Positions 10,153 through 24,476 of a stretch of 64,000 nucleotides of DNA are shown one piece after another. Numbering within the stretch: position 1 is the first letter of the stretch; the number at the start of each line of letters is the position of its first letter. The position numbers were made by a program, and so were the translations under genes. Source of the stretch: Vespa crabro (Eukaryota; Arthropoda; Insecta; Hymenoptera; Vespidae); the NCBI RefSeq assembly GCF_910589235.1, contig NW_025813630.1, positions 1 through 64,000 of the forward strand, given 5' to 3'. The notes beneath the pieces are model-generated. The model was not told where the DNA came from and searched no databases. It saw only the letters and a program-made list of their open reading frames with translations.

Positions 10153-12133
10153 TTATATTCTTGTTATATTCTTTATTCTGCATCGATAGAATATAAAATC
10201 ATTGAAATTGAACGAGATTTCAAGTTTTCGTTTTTCGACGATACGCGTATATGAGCGAAAAATCGTATATACGATATGAAAGAATGTTAAAAACTTTGAT
10301 TCCAATATAAAATAGATGTTTGATCTTATGAAATGCAATGTTCTGAATCGATTGGTAACATTTTTCTAACTGTGGCACAAGTATTATTAAAGATTTCACG
10401 ATTTTATCTTCGCATATACCGAAATTCGCGTATGTCGATTACGTTTTTCGACAATTATCATATGAAAACGCGTATTTAAACATAGTAAAAACGTTATATT
10501 CTTGTTATATTCTTTATTCTGCATCGATAGAATATAAAATCATTGAAATTGAACGAGATTTCAAGTTTTCGTTTTTCGACGATACGCGTATATGAGCGAA
10601 AAATCGTATATACGATATGATAGAATGTTAAAAACTTTGATTCCAATATAAAATAGATGTTTGATCTTATGAAATGCAATGTTCTGAATCGATTGGTAAC
10701 ATTTTTCTAACTGTGGCACAAGTATTATTAAAGATTTCACGATTTTATCTTCGCATATACCGAAATTCGCGTATGTCGATTACGTTTTTCGACAATTATC
10801 ATATGAAAACGCGTATTTAAACATAGTAAAAACGTTATATTCTTGTTATATTCTTTATTCTGCATCGATAGAATATAAAATCATTGAAATTGAACGAGAT
10901 TTCAAGTTTTCGTTTTTCGACGATACGCGTATATGAGCGAAAAATCGTATATACGATATGAAAGAATGTTAAAAACTTTGATTCCAATATAAAATAGATG
11001 TTTGATCTTATGAAATGCAATGTTCTGAATCGATTGGTAACATTTTTCTAACTGTGGCACAAGTATTATTAAAGATTTCACGATTTTATCTTCGCATATA
11101 CCGAAATTCGCGTATGTCGATTACGTTTTTCGACAATTATCATATGAAAACGCGTATTTAAACATAGTAAAAACGTTATATTCTTGTTATATTCTTTATT
11201 CTGCATCGATAGAATATAAAATCATTGAAATTGAACGAGATTTCAAGTTTTCGTTTTTCGACGATACGCGTATATGAGCGAAAAATCGTATATACGATAT
11301 GAAAGAATGTTAAAAACTTTGATTCCAATATAAAATAGATGTTTGATCTTATGAAATGCAATGTTCTGAATCGATTGGTAACATTTTTCTAACTGTGGCA
11401 CAAGTATTATTAAAGATTTCACGATTTTATCTTCGCATATACCGAAATTCGCGTATGTCGATTACGTTTTTCGACAATTATCATATGAAAACGCGTATTT
11501 AAACATAGTAAAAACGTTATATTCTTGTTATATTCTTTATTCTGCATCGATAGAATATAAAATCATTGAAATTGAACGAGATTTCAAGTTTTCGTTTTTC
11601 GACGATACGCGTATATGAGCGAAAAATCGTATATACGATATGAAAGAATGTTAAAAACTTTGATTCCAATATAAAATAGATGTTTGATCTTATGAAATGC
11701 AATGTTCTGAATCGATTGGTAACATTTTTCTAACTGTGGCACAAGTATTATTAAAGATTTCACGATTTTATCTTCGCATATACCGAAATTCGCGTATGTC
11801 GATTACGTTTTTCGACAATTATCATATGAAAACGCGTATTTAAACATAGTAAAAACGTTATATTCTTGTTATATTCTTTATTCTGCATCGATAGAATATA
11901 AAATCATTGAATTTGAACGAGATTTCAAGTTTTCGTTTTTGGACGATACGCGTATATGAGCGAAAAATCGTATATACGATATGAAAGAATGTTAAAAACT
12001 TTGATTCCAATATAAAATAGATGTTTGATCTTATGAAATGCAATGTTCTGAATCGATTGGTAACATTTTTCTAACTGTGGCACAAGTATTATTAAAGATT
12101 TCACGATTTTATCTTCGCATATACCGAAATTCG

Positions 12134-12630
12134 CGGATGTCGATTACGTTTTTCGACAATTATCATATGAAAACGCGTATTTAAACATAGTAAAAACGTT
12201 ATATTCTTGTTATATTCTTTATTCTGCATCGATAGAATATAAAATCATTGAAATTGAACGAGATTTCAATTTTTCGTTTTTCGACGATACGCGTATATGA
12301 GCGAAAAATCGTATATACGATATGAAAGAATGTTAAAAACTTTTATTCCAATATAAAATAGATGTTTGATCTTATGAAATGCAATGTTCTGAATCGATTG
12401 GTAACATTTTTCTAACTGTGACACAAGTATTATTAAAGATTTCACGATTTTATCTTCGCATATACCGAAATTCGCGGATGTCGATTACGTTTTTCGACAA
12501 TTATCATATGAAAACGCGTATTTAAACATAGTAAAAACGTTATATTCTTGTTATATTCTTTATTCTGCATCGATAGAATATAAAATCATTGAAATTGAAC
12601 GAGATTTCAATTTTTCGTTTTTCGACGATA
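12134..12630 (+). repeat. Type B variant block, two consecutive units
   Basis: The tail of unit 11858 carries gcggatg (12134). Unit 12199 carries caatttttcg and cttttattcc, then in its own tail gtgacac (12418) and gcggatg. Unit 12540 starts with caatttttcg but has reverted to the major form at cttttattcc. This shows that the type B marks, although usually linked, can be separated. Confidence 0.75.
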
Positions 12631-13770
12631 CGCGTATATGAGCGAAAAATCGTATATACGATATGAAAGAATGTTAAAAACTTTGATTCCAATATAAAAT
12701 AGATGTTTGATCTTATGAAATGCAATGTTCTGAATCGATTGGTAACATTTTTCTAACTGTGGCACAAGTATTATTAAAGATTTCACGATTTTATCTTCGC
12801 ATATACCGAAATTCGCGTATGTCGATTACGTTTTTCGACAATTATCATATGAAAACGCGTATTTAAACATAGTAAAAACGTTATATTCTTGTTATATTCT
12901 TTATTCTGCATCGATAGAATATAAAATCATTGAAATTGAACGAGATTTCAAGTTTTCGTTTTTCGACGATACGCGTAGATGAGCGAAAAATCGTACATAC
13001 GATATGAAAGAATGTTAAAAACTTTGATTCCAATATAAAATAGATGTTTGATCTTATGAAATGCAATGTTCTGAATCGATTGGTAACATTTTTCTAACTG
13101 TGGCACAAGTATTATTAAAGATTTCACGATTTTATCTTCGCATATACCGAAATTCGCGTATGTCGATTACGTTTTTCGACAATTATCATATGAAAACGCG
13201 TATTTAAACATAGTAAAAACGTTATATTCTTGTTATATTCTTTATTCTGCATCGATAGAATATAAAATCATTGAAATTGAACGAGATTTCAAGTTTTCGT
13301 TTTTCGACGATACGCGTATATGAGCGAAAAATCGTATATACGATATGAAAGAATGTTAAAAACTTTGATTCCAATATAAAATAGATGTTTGATCTTATGA
13401 AATGCAATGTTCTGAATCGATTGGTAACATTTTTCTAACTGTGGCACAAGTATTATTAAAGATTTCACGATTTTATCTTCGCATATACCGAAATTCGCGT
13501 ATGTCGATTACGTTTTTTCGACAATTATCATATGAAAACGCGTATTTAAACATAGTAAAAACGTTATATTCTTGTTATATTCTTTATTCTGCATCGATAG
13601 AATATAAAATCATTGAAATTGAACGAGATTTCAAGTTTTCGTTTTTCGACGATACGCGTATATGAGCGAAAAATCGTATATACGATATGAAAGAATGTTA
13701 AAAACTTTGATTCTAATATAAAATAGATGTTTGATCTTATGAAATGCAATGTTCTGAATCGATTGGTAAC

Positions 13771-14586
13771 ATTTTCCTAACTGTGGCACAAGTATTATTA
13801 AAGATTTCACGATTTTATCTCCGCATATACCGAAATTCGCGTATGTCGATTACGTTTTTCGACAATTATCATATGAAAACGCGTATTTAAACATAGTAAA
13901 AACGTTATATTCTTGTTATATTCTTTATTCTGCATCGATAGAATATAAAATCATTGAAATTGAACGAGATTTCAAGTTTTCGTTTTTCGACGATACGCGT
14001 ATATGAGCGAAAAATCGTACATACGATATGAAAGAATGTTAAAAACTTTGATTCCAATATAAAATAGATGTTTGATCTTATGAAATGCAATGTTCTGAAT
14101 CGATTGGTAACATTTTTCTAACTGTGGCACAAGTATTATTAAAGATTTCACGATTTTATCTTCGCATATACCGAAATTCGCGTATGTCGATTACGTTTTT
14201 CGACAATTATCATATGAAAACGCGTATTTAAACATAGTAAAAACGTTATATTCTTGTTATATTCTTTATTCTGCATCGATAGAATATAAAATCATTGAAA
14301 TTGAACGAAATTTCAAGTTTTCGTTTTTCGACGATACGCGTATATGAGCGAAAAATCGTATATACGATATGAAAGAATGTTAAAAACTTTGATTCCAATA
14401 TAAAATAGATGTTTGATCTTATGAAATGCAATGTTCTGAATCGATTGGTAACATTTTTCTAACTGTGGCACAAGTATTATTAAAGATTTCACGATTTTAT
14501 CTTCGCATATACCGAAATTCGCATATGTCGATTACGTTTTTCGACAATTATCATATGAAAACGCGTATTTAAACATAGTAAAAACG
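13771..14586 (+). repeat. 4-unit duplication, copy 1
   Basis: The diagnostic series, in order, is 'attttcctaa' (13771), 'atctccgcat' (13817), 'aaaatcgtac' (14011) and 'gaacgaaattt' (14303). All four reappear in the same order 1364 bp (4 x 341) downstream. Confidence 0.85.
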
Positions 14587-15134
14587 TTATATTCTTGTTA
14601 TATTCTTTATTCTGCATCGATAGAATATAAAATCATTGAAATTGAACGAGATTTCAAGTTTTCGTTTTTCGACGATACGCGTATATGAGCGAAAAATCGT
14701 ATATACCATATGAAAGAATGTTAAAAACTTTTATTCCAATATAAAATAGATGTTTGATCTTATGAAATGCAATGTTCTGAATCGATTGGTAACATTTTTC
14801 TAACTGTGGCACAAGTATTATTAAAGATTTCACGATTTTATCTTCGCATATACCGAAATTCGCGTATGTCGATTACGTTTTTCGACAATTATCATATGAA
14901 AACGCGTATTTAAACATAGTAAAAACGTTATATTCTTGTTATATTCTTTATTCTGCATCGATAGAATATAAAATCAATGAAATTGAACGAGATTTCAAGT
15001 TTTCGTTTTTCGACGATACGCGTATATGAGCGAAAAATCGTACATACGATATGAAAGAATGTTAAAAACTTTGATTCCAATATAAAATAGATGTTTGATC
15101 TTATGAAATGCAATGTTCTGAATCGATTGGTAAC

Positions 15135-15951
15135 ATTTTCCTAACTGTGGCACAAGTATTATTAAAGATTTCACGATTTTATCTCCGCATATACCGAAAT
15201 TCGCGTATGTCGATTACGTTTTTCGACAATTATCATATGAAAACGCGTATTTAAACATAGTAAAAACGTTATATTCTTGTTATATTCTTTATTCTGCATC
15301 GATAGAATATAAAATCATTGAAATTGAACGAGATTTCAAGTTTTCGTTTTTCGACGATACGCGTATATGAGCGAAAAATCGTACATACGATATGAAAGAA
15401 TGTTAAAAACTTTGATTCCAATATAAAATAGATGTTTGATCTTATGAAATGCAATGTTCTGAATCGATTGGTAACATTTTTCTAACTGTGGCACAAGTAT
15501 TATTAAAGATTTCACGATTTTATCTTCGCATATACCGAAATTCGCGTATGTCGATTACGTTTTTCGACAATTATCATATGAAAACGCGTATTTAAACATA
15601 GTAAAAAACGTTATATTCTTGTTATATTCTTTATTCTGCATCGATAGAATATAAAATCATTGAAATTGAACGAAATTTCAAGTTTTCGTTTTTCGACGAT
15701 ACGCGTATATGAGCGAAAAATCGTATATACGATATGAAAGAATGTTAAAAACTTTGATTCCAATATAAAATAGATGTTTGATCTTATGAAATGCAATGTT
15801 CTGAATCGATTGGTAACATTTTTCTAACTGCGACACAAGTATTATTAAAGATTTCACGATTTTATCTGCGCATATACCGAAATTCGCGGATGTCGATTAC
15901 GTTTTTCGACAATTATCATATGAAAACGCGTATTTAAACATAGTAAAAACG
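15135..15951 (+). repeat. 4-unit duplication, copy 2
   Basis: It repeats the series of copy 1 at 15135, 15181, 15375 and 15668. The last is offset by 1365 because an extra A entered the A run near 15603. The copy is otherwise unchanged at the diagnostic sites, implying a recent event. Confidence 0.85.
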
Positions 15952-16633
15952 TTATATTCTTGTTATATTCTTTATTCTGCATCGATAGAATATAAAATCA
16001 TTGAAATTGAACGAGATTTCAATTTTTCGTTTTTCGACGATACGCGTATATGAGCGAAAAATCGTATATACCATATGAAAGAATGTTAAAAACTTTTATT
16101 CCAATATAAAATAGATGTTTGATCTTATGAAATGCAATGTTCTGAATCGATTGGTAACATTTTTCTAACTGTGGCACAAGTATTATTAAAGATTTCACGA
16201 TTTTATCTTCGCATATACCGAAATTCGCGTATGTCGATTACGTTTTTCGACAATTATCATATGAAAACGCGTATTTAAACATAGTAAAAACGTTATATTC
16301 TTGTTATATTCTTTATTCTGCATCGATAGAATATAAAATCATTGAAATTGAACGAGATTTCAATTTTTCGTTTTTCGACGATACGCGTATATGAGCGAAA
16401 AATCGTATATACCATATGAAAGAATGTTAAAAACTTTTATTCCAATATAAAATAGATGTTTGATCTTATGAAATGCAATGTTCTGAATCGATTGGTAACA
16501 TTTTTCTAACTGTGGCACAAGTATTATTAAAGATTTCACGATTTTATCTTCGCATATACCGAAATTCGCGTATGTCGATTACGTTTTTCGACAATTATCA
16601 TATGAAAACGCGTATTTAAACATAGTAAAAACG
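15825..16633 (+). repeat. Type B block with ataccatatg subvariant
   Basis: The tail of unit 15611 has gcgacac, ctgcgcat and gcggatg. Units 15952 and 16293 both carry caatttttcg, cttttattcc and 'ataccatatg', which breaks the 14-bp palindrome. Unit 14587 has the last two marks but not caatttttcg. Two adjacent near-identical variants suggest local duplication of a single unit. Confidence 0.75.
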
Positions 16634-17569
16634 TTATATTCTTGTTATATTCTTTATTCTGCATCGATAGAATATAAAATCATTGAAATTGAACGAGATT
16701 TCAAGTTTTCGTTTTTCGACGATACGCGTATATGAGCGAAAAATCGTATATACGATATGAAAGAATGTTAAAAACTTTGATTCCAATATAAAATAGATGT
16801 TTGATCTTATGAAATGCAATGTTCTGAATCGATTGGTAACATTTTTCTAACTGTGGCACAAGTATTATTAAAGATTTCACGATTTTATCTTCGCATATAC
16901 CGAAATTCGCGTATGTCGATTACGTTTTTCGACAATTATCATATGAAAACGCGTATTTAAACATAGTAAAAACGTTATATTCTTGTTATATTCTTTATTC
17001 TGCATCGATAGAATATAAAATCATTGAAATTGAACGAGATTTCAAGTTTTCGTTTTTCGACGATACGCGTATATGAGCGAAAAATCGTATATACGATATG
17101 AAAGAATGTTAAAAACTTTGATTCCAATATAAAATAGATGTTTGATCTTATGAAATGCAATGTTCTGAATCGATTGGTAACATTTTTCTAACTGTGGCAC
17201 AAGTATTATTAAAGATTTCACGATTTTATCTTCGCATATACCGAAATTCGCGTATGTCGATTACGTTTTTCGACAATTATCATATGAAAACGCGTATTTA
17301 AACATAGTAAAAACGTTATATTCTTGTTATATTCTTTATTCTGCATCGATAGAATATAAAATCATTGAAATTGAACGAGATTTCAAGTTTTCGTTTTTCG
17401 ACGATACGCGTATATGAGCGAAAAATCGTATATACGATATGAAAGAATGTTAAAAACTTTGATTCCAATATAAAATAGATGTTTGATCTTATGAAATGCA
17501 ATGTTCTGAATCGATTGGTAACATTTTTCTAACTGTGGCACAAGTATTATTAAAGATTTCACGATTTTA

Positions 17570-18679
17570 TCTGCGCATATACCGAAATTCGCGGATGTCG
17601 ATTACGTTTTTCGACAATTATCATATGAAAACGCGTATTTAAACATAGTAAAAACGTTATATTCTTGTTATATTCTTTATTCTGCATCGATAGAATATAA
17701 AATCATTGAAATTGAACGAGATTTCAATTTTTCGTTTTTCGACGATACGCGTATATGAGCGAAAAATCGTATATACGATATGAAAGAATGTTAAAAACTT
17801 TTATTCCAATATAAAATAGATGTTTGATCTTATGAAATGCAATGTTCTGAATCGATTGGTAACATTTTTCTAACTGTGGCACAAGTATTATTAAAGATTT
17901 CACGATTTTATCTTCGCATATACCGAAATTCGCGTATATCGATTACGTTTTTCGACAATTATCATATGAAAACGCGTATTTAAACATAGTAAAAACGTTA
18001 TATTCTTGTTATATTCTTTATTCTGCATCGATAGAATATAAAATCATTGAAATTGAACGAGATTTCAATTTTTCGTTTTTCGACGATACGCGTATATGAG
18101 CGAAAAATCGTATATACGATATGAAAGAATGTTAAAAACTTTTATTCCAATATAAAATAGATGTTTGATCTTATGAAATGCAATGTTCTGAATCGATCGG
18201 TAACATTTTTCTAACTGTGGCACAAGTATTATTAAAGATTTCACGATTTTATCTTCGCATATACCGAAATTCGCGTATGTCGATTACGTTTTTCGACAAT
18301 TATCATATGAAAACGCGTATTTAAACATAGTAAAAACGTTATATTCTTGTTATATTCTTTATTCTGCATCGATAGAATATAAAATCATTGAAATTGAACG
18401 AGATTTCAATTTTTCGTTTTTCGACGATACGCGTATATGAGCGAAAAATCGTATATACGATATGAAAGAATGTTAAAAACTTTTATTCCAATATAAAATA
18501 GATGTTTGATCTTATGAAATGCAATGTTCTGAATCGATTGGTAACATTTTTCTAACTGTGGCACAAGTATTATTAAAGATTTCACGATTTTATCTTCGCA
18601 TATACCGAAATTCGCGTATGTCGATTACGTTTTTCGACAATTATCATATGAAAACGCGTATTTAAACATAGTAAAAACG
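17570..18679 (+). repeat. Type B block, three consecutive units
   Basis: ctgcgcat (17571) and gcggatg (17592) in unit 17316 are followed by units 17657, 17998 and 18339, all with caatttttcg and cttttattcc. Unit 17657 also has 'gtatatcg' near 17936 and unit 17998 has 'gatcggtaac' near 18196. This is the longest type B run in the window. Confidence 0.75.
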
Positions 18680-19565
18680 TTATATTCTTGTTATATTCTT
18701 TATTCTGCATCGATAGAATATAAAATCATTGAAATTGAACGAGATTTCAAGTTTTCGTTTTTCGACGATACGCGTATATGAGCGAAAAATCGTATATACG
18801 ATATGAAAGAATGATAAAAACTTTGATTCCAATATAAAATAGATGTTTGATCTTATGAAATGCAATGTTCTGAATCGATTGGTAACATTTTTCTAACTGT
18901 GGCACAAGTATTATTAAAGATTTCACGATTTTATCTTCGCATATACCGAAATTCGCGTATGTCGATAACGTTTTTCGACAATTATCATATGAAAACGCGT
19001 ATTTAAACATAGTAAAAACGTTATATTCTTGTTATATTCTTTATTCTGCATCGATAGAATATAAAATCATTGAAATTGAACGAGATTTCAAGTTTTCGTT
19101 TTTCGACGATACGCGTATATGAGCGAAAAATCGTATATACGATATGAAAGAATGTTAAAAACTTTGATTCCAATATAAAATAGATGTTTGATCTTATGAA
19201 ATGCAATGTTCTGAATCGATTGGTAACATTTTTCTAACTGTGGCACAAGTATTATTAAAGATTTCACGATTTTATCTTCGCATATACCGAAATTCGCGTA
19301 TGTCGATTACGTTTTTCGACAATTACCATATGAAAACGCGTATTTAAACATAGTAAAAACGTTATATTCTTGTTATATTCTTTATTCTGCATCGATAGAA
19401 TATAAAATCATTGAAATTGAACGAGATTTCAAGTTTTCGTTTTTCGACGATACGCGTATATGAGCGAAAAATCGTATATACGATATGAAAGAATGTTAAA
19501 AACTTTGATTCCAATATAAAATAGATGTTTGATCTTATGAAATGCAATGTTCTGAATCGATTGGT

Positions 19566-19740
19566 AACATTTCTCTAACTGTGGCACAAGTATTATTAAA
19601 GATTTCACGATTTTATCTTCGCATATACCGAAATTCGCGTATGTCGATTATGTTTTTCGACAATTATCATATGAAAACGCGTATTTAAACATAGTAAAAA
19701 CGTTATATTCTTGTTATATTCTTTATTTTGCATCGATAGA
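19566..19740 (+). repeat. 5-unit duplication, copy 1 (tttctc and ttttgcatc)
   Basis: 'aacatttctc' (19566) and, 155 bp later across the unit border, 'ctttattttg' (19721) mark this segment. The same pair at the same spacing occurs 1705 bp (5 units) downstream and again near 61.5 kb. Confidence 0.8.
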
Positions 19741-20638
19741 ATATAAAATCATTGAAATTGAACGAGATTTCAAGTTTTCGTTTTTCGACGATACGCGTAT
19801 ATGAGCGAAAAATCGTATATACGATATGAAAGAATGTTAAAAACTTTGATTCCAATATAAAATAGATGTTTGATCTTATGAAATGCAATGTTCTGAATCG
19901 ATTGGTAACATTTTTCTAACTGTGGCACAAGTATTATTAAAGATTTCACGATTTTATCTTCGCATATACCGAAATTCGCGTATGTCGATTACGTTTTTCG
20001 ACAATTATCATATGAAAACGCGTATTTAAACATAGTAAAAACGTTATATTCTTGTTATATTCTTTATTCTGCATCGATAGAATATAAAATCATTGAAATT
20101 GAACGAGATTTCAAGTTTTCGTTTTTCGACGATACGCGTATATGAGCGAAAAATCGTATATACGATATGAAAGAATGTTAAAAACTTTGATTCCAATATA
20201 AAATAGATGTTTGATCTTATGAAATGCAATGTTCTGAATCGATTGGTAACATTTTTCTAACTGTGACACAAGTATTATTAAAGATTTCACGATTTTATCT
20301 TCGCATATACCGAAATTCGCGTATGTCGATTAAGTTTTTCGACAATTATCATATGAAAACGCGTATTTAAACATAGTAAAAACGTTATATTCTTGTTATA
20401 TTCTTTATTCTGCATCGATAGAATATAAAATCATTGAAATTGAACGAGATTTCAAGTTTTCGTTTTTCGACGATACGCGTATATGAGCGAAAAATCGTAT
20501 ATACGATATGAAAGAATGTTAAAAACTTTGATTCCAATATAAAATAGATGTTTGATCTTATGAAATGCAATGTTCTGAATCGATTGGTAACATTTTTCTA
20601 ACTGTGGCACAAGTATTATTAAAGATTTCACGATTTTA

Positions 20639-21066
20639 TCTGCGCATATACCGAAATTCGCGGATGTCGATTACGTTTTTCGACAATTATCATATGAAAA
20701 CGCGTATTTAAACATAGTAAAAACGTTATATTCTTGTTATATTCTTTATTCTGCATCGATAGAATATAAAATCAATGAAATTGAACGAGATTTCAATTTT
20801 TCGTTTTTCGACGATACGCGTATATGAGCGAAAAATCGTATATACGATATGAAAGAATGTTAAAAACTTTTATTCCAATATAAAATAGATGTTTGATCTT
20901 ATGAAATGCAATGTTCTGAATCGATTGGTAACATTTTTCTAACTGTGGCACAAGTATTATTAAAGATTTCACGATTTTATCTTCGCATATACCGAAATTC
21001 GCGTATGTCGATTACGTTTTTCGACAATTATCATATGAAAACGCGTATTTAAACATAGTAAAAACG
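20639..21066 (+). repeat. Type B block
   Basis: ctgcgcat and gcggatg in the tail of unit 20385 are followed in unit 20726 by atcaatg, caatttttcg and cttttattcc. The atcaatg change also appears in units 14928, 42206 and 60956, otherwise unlike this one, so it is either recurrent or moved by conversion. Confidence 0.7.
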
Positions 21067-21270
21067 TTATATTCTTGTTATATTCTTTATTCTGCATCGA
21101 TAGAATATAAAATCATTGAAATTGAACGAGATTTCAAGTTTTCGTTTTTCGACGATACGCGTATATGAGCGAAAAATCGTATATACGATATGAAAGAATG
21201 TTAAAAACTTTGATTCCAATATAAAATAGATGTTTGATCTTATGAAATGCAATGTTCTGAATCGATTGGT

Positions 21271-21445
21271 AACATTTCTCTAACTGTGGCACAAGTATTA
21301 TTAAAGATTTCACGATTTTATCTTCGCATATACCGAAATTCGCGTATGTCGATTACGTTTTTCGACAATTATCATATGAAAACGCGTATTTAAACATAGT
21401 AAAAACGTTATATTCTTGTTATATTCTTTATTTTGCATCGATAGA
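21271..21445 (+). repeat. 5-unit duplication, copy 2
   Basis: It repeats 'aacatttctc' (21271) and 'ctttattttg' (21426) exactly 1705 bp after copy 1. It has a private change, gaatttaaaat for gaatataaaat, in unit 21408. Confidence 0.8.
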
Positions 21446-22309
21446 ATTTAAAATCATTGAAATTGAACGAGATTTCAAGTTTTCGTTTTTCGACGATACG
21501 CGTATATGAGCGAAAAATCGTATATACGATATGAAAGAATGTTAAAAACTTTGATTCCAATATAAAATAGATGTTTGATCTTATGAATTGCAATGTTCTG
21601 AATCGATTGGTAACATTTTTCTAACTGTGGCACAAGTATTATTAAAGATTTCACGATTTTATCTTCGCATATACCGAAATTCGCGTATGTCGATTACGTT
21701 TTTCGACAATTATCATATGAAAACGCGTATTTAAACATAGTAAAAACGTTATATTCTTGTTATATTCTTTATTCTGCATCGATAGAATATAAAATCATTG
21801 AAATTGAACGAGATTTCAAGTTTTCGTTTTTCGACGATACGCGTATATGAGCGAAAAATCGTATATACGATATGAAAGAATGTTAAAAACTTTGATTCCA
21901 ATATAAAATAGATGTTTGATCTTATGAAATGCAATGTTCTGAATCGATTGGTAACATTTTTCTAACTGTGGCACAAGTATTATTAAAGATTTCACGATTT
22001 TATCTTCGCATATACCGAAATTCGCGTATGTCGATTACGTTTTTCGACAATTATCATATGAAAACGCGTATTTAAACATAGTAAAAACGTTATATTCTTG
22101 TTATATTCTTTATTCTGCATCGATAGAATATAAAATCATTGAAATTGAACGAGATTTCAAGTTTTCGTTTTTCGACGATACGCGTATATGAGCGAAAAAT
22201 CGTATATACGATATGAAAGAATGTTAAAAACTTTGATTCCAATATAAAATAGATGTTTGATCTTATGAAATGCAATGTTCTGAATCGATTGGTAACATTT
22301 TTCTAACTG

Positions 22310-22771
22310 TGACACAAGTATTATTAAAGATTTCACGATTTTATCTTCGCATATACCGAAATTCGCGGATGTCGATTACGTTTTTCGACAATTATCATAT
22401 GAAAACGCGTATTTAAACATAGTAAAAACGTTATATTCTTGTTATATTCTTTATTCTGCATCGATAGAATATAAAATCATTGAAATTGAACGAGATTTCA
22501 ATTTTTCGTTTTTCGACGATACGCGTATATGAGCGAAAAATCGTATATACGATATGAAAGAATGTTAAAAACTTTGATTCCAATATAAAATAGATGTTTG
22601 ATCTTATGAAATGCAATGTTCTGAATCGATTGGTAACATTTTTCTAACTGTGGCACAAGTATTATTAAAGATTTCACGATTTTATCTTCGCATATACCGA
22701 AATTCGCGGATGTCGATTACGTTTTTCGACAATTATCATATGAAAACGCGTATTTAAACATAGTAAAAACG
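22310..22771 (+). repeat. Partial type B marks
   Basis: Unit 22090 has gtgacac and gcggatg in its tail. Unit 22431 has caatttttcg and a second gcggatg but the major-form actttgattcc. Unit 22772 is major-form at these sites. A similar partial set (gtgacac, gcggatg) is in the tail of unit 24136. Confidence 0.7.
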
Positions 22772-24476
22772 TTATATTCTTGTTATATTCTTTATTCTGC
22801 ATCGATAGAATATAAAATCATTGAAATTGAACGAGATTTCAAGTTTTCGTTTTTCGACGATACGCGTATATGAGCGAAAAATCGCAAATACGATATGAAA
22901 GAATGTTAAAAACTTTGATTCCAATATAAAATAGATGTTTGATCTTATGAAATGCAATGTTCTGAATCGATTGGTAACATTTTTCTAACTGTGGCACAAG
23001 TATTATTAAAGATTTCACGATTTTATCTTCGCATATACCGAAATTCGCGTATGTCGATTACGTTTTTCGACAATTATCATATGAAAACGCGTATTTAAAC
23101 ATAGTAAAAACGTTATATTCTTGTTATATTCTTTATTCTGCATCTATAGAATATAAAATCATTGAAATTGAACGAGATTTCAAGTTTTCGTTTTTCGACG
23201 ATACGCGTATATGAGGGAAAAATCGTATATACGATATGAAAGAATGTTAAAAACTTTGATTCCAATATAAAATAGATGTTTGATCTTATGAAATGCAATG
23301 TTCTGAATCGATTGGTAACATTTTTCTAACTGTGGCACAAGTATTATTAAAGATTTCACGATTTTATCTTCGCATATACCGAAATTCGCGTATGTCGATT
23401 ACGTTTTTCGACAATTATCATATGAAAACGCGTATTTAAACATAGTAAAAACGTTATATTCTTGTTATATTCTTTATTCTGCATCGATAGAATATAAAAT
23501 CATTGAAATTGAACGAGATTTCAAGTTTTCGTTTTTCGACGATACGCGTATATGAGCGAAAAATCGTATATACGATATGAAAGAATGTTAAAAACCTTGA
23601 TTCCAATATAAAATAGATGTTTGATCTTATGAAATGCAATGTTCTGAATCGATTGGTAACATTTTTCTAACTGTGGCACAAGTATTATTAAAGATTTCAC
23701 GATTTTATCTTCGCATATACCGAAATTCGCGTATGTCGATTACGTTTTTCGACAATCATCATATGAAAACGCGTATTTAAACATAGTAAAAACGTTATAT
23801 TCTTGTTATATTCTTTATTCTGCATCGATAGAATATAAAATCATTGAAATTGAACGAGATTTCAAGTTTTCGTTTTTCGACGATACGCGTATATGAGCGA
23901 AAAATCGTATATACGATATGAAAGAATGTTAAAAACTTTGATTCCAATATAAAATAGATGTTTGATCTTATGAAATGCAATGTTCTGAATCGATTGGTAA
24001 CATTTTTCTAACTGTGGCACAAGTATTATTAAAGATTTCACGATTTTATCTTCGCATATACCGAAATTCGCGTATGTCGATTACGTTTTTCGACAATTAT
24101 CATATGAAAACGCGTATTTAAACATAGTAAAAACGTTATATTCTTGTTATATTCTTTATTCTGCATCGATAGAATATAAAATCATTGAAATTGAACGAGA
24201 TTTCAAGTTTTCGTTTTTCGACGATACGCGTATATGAGCGAAAAATCGTACATACGATATGAAAGAATGTTAAAAACTTTGATTCCAATATAAAATAGAT
24301 GTTTGATCTTATGAAATGCAATGTTCTGAATCGATTGGTAACATTTTTCTAACTGTGACACAAGTATTATTAAAGATTTCACTATTTTATCTTCGCATAT
24401 ACCGAAATTCGCGGATGTCGATTACGTTTTTCGACAATTATCATATGAAAACGCGTATTTAAACATAGTAAAAACG

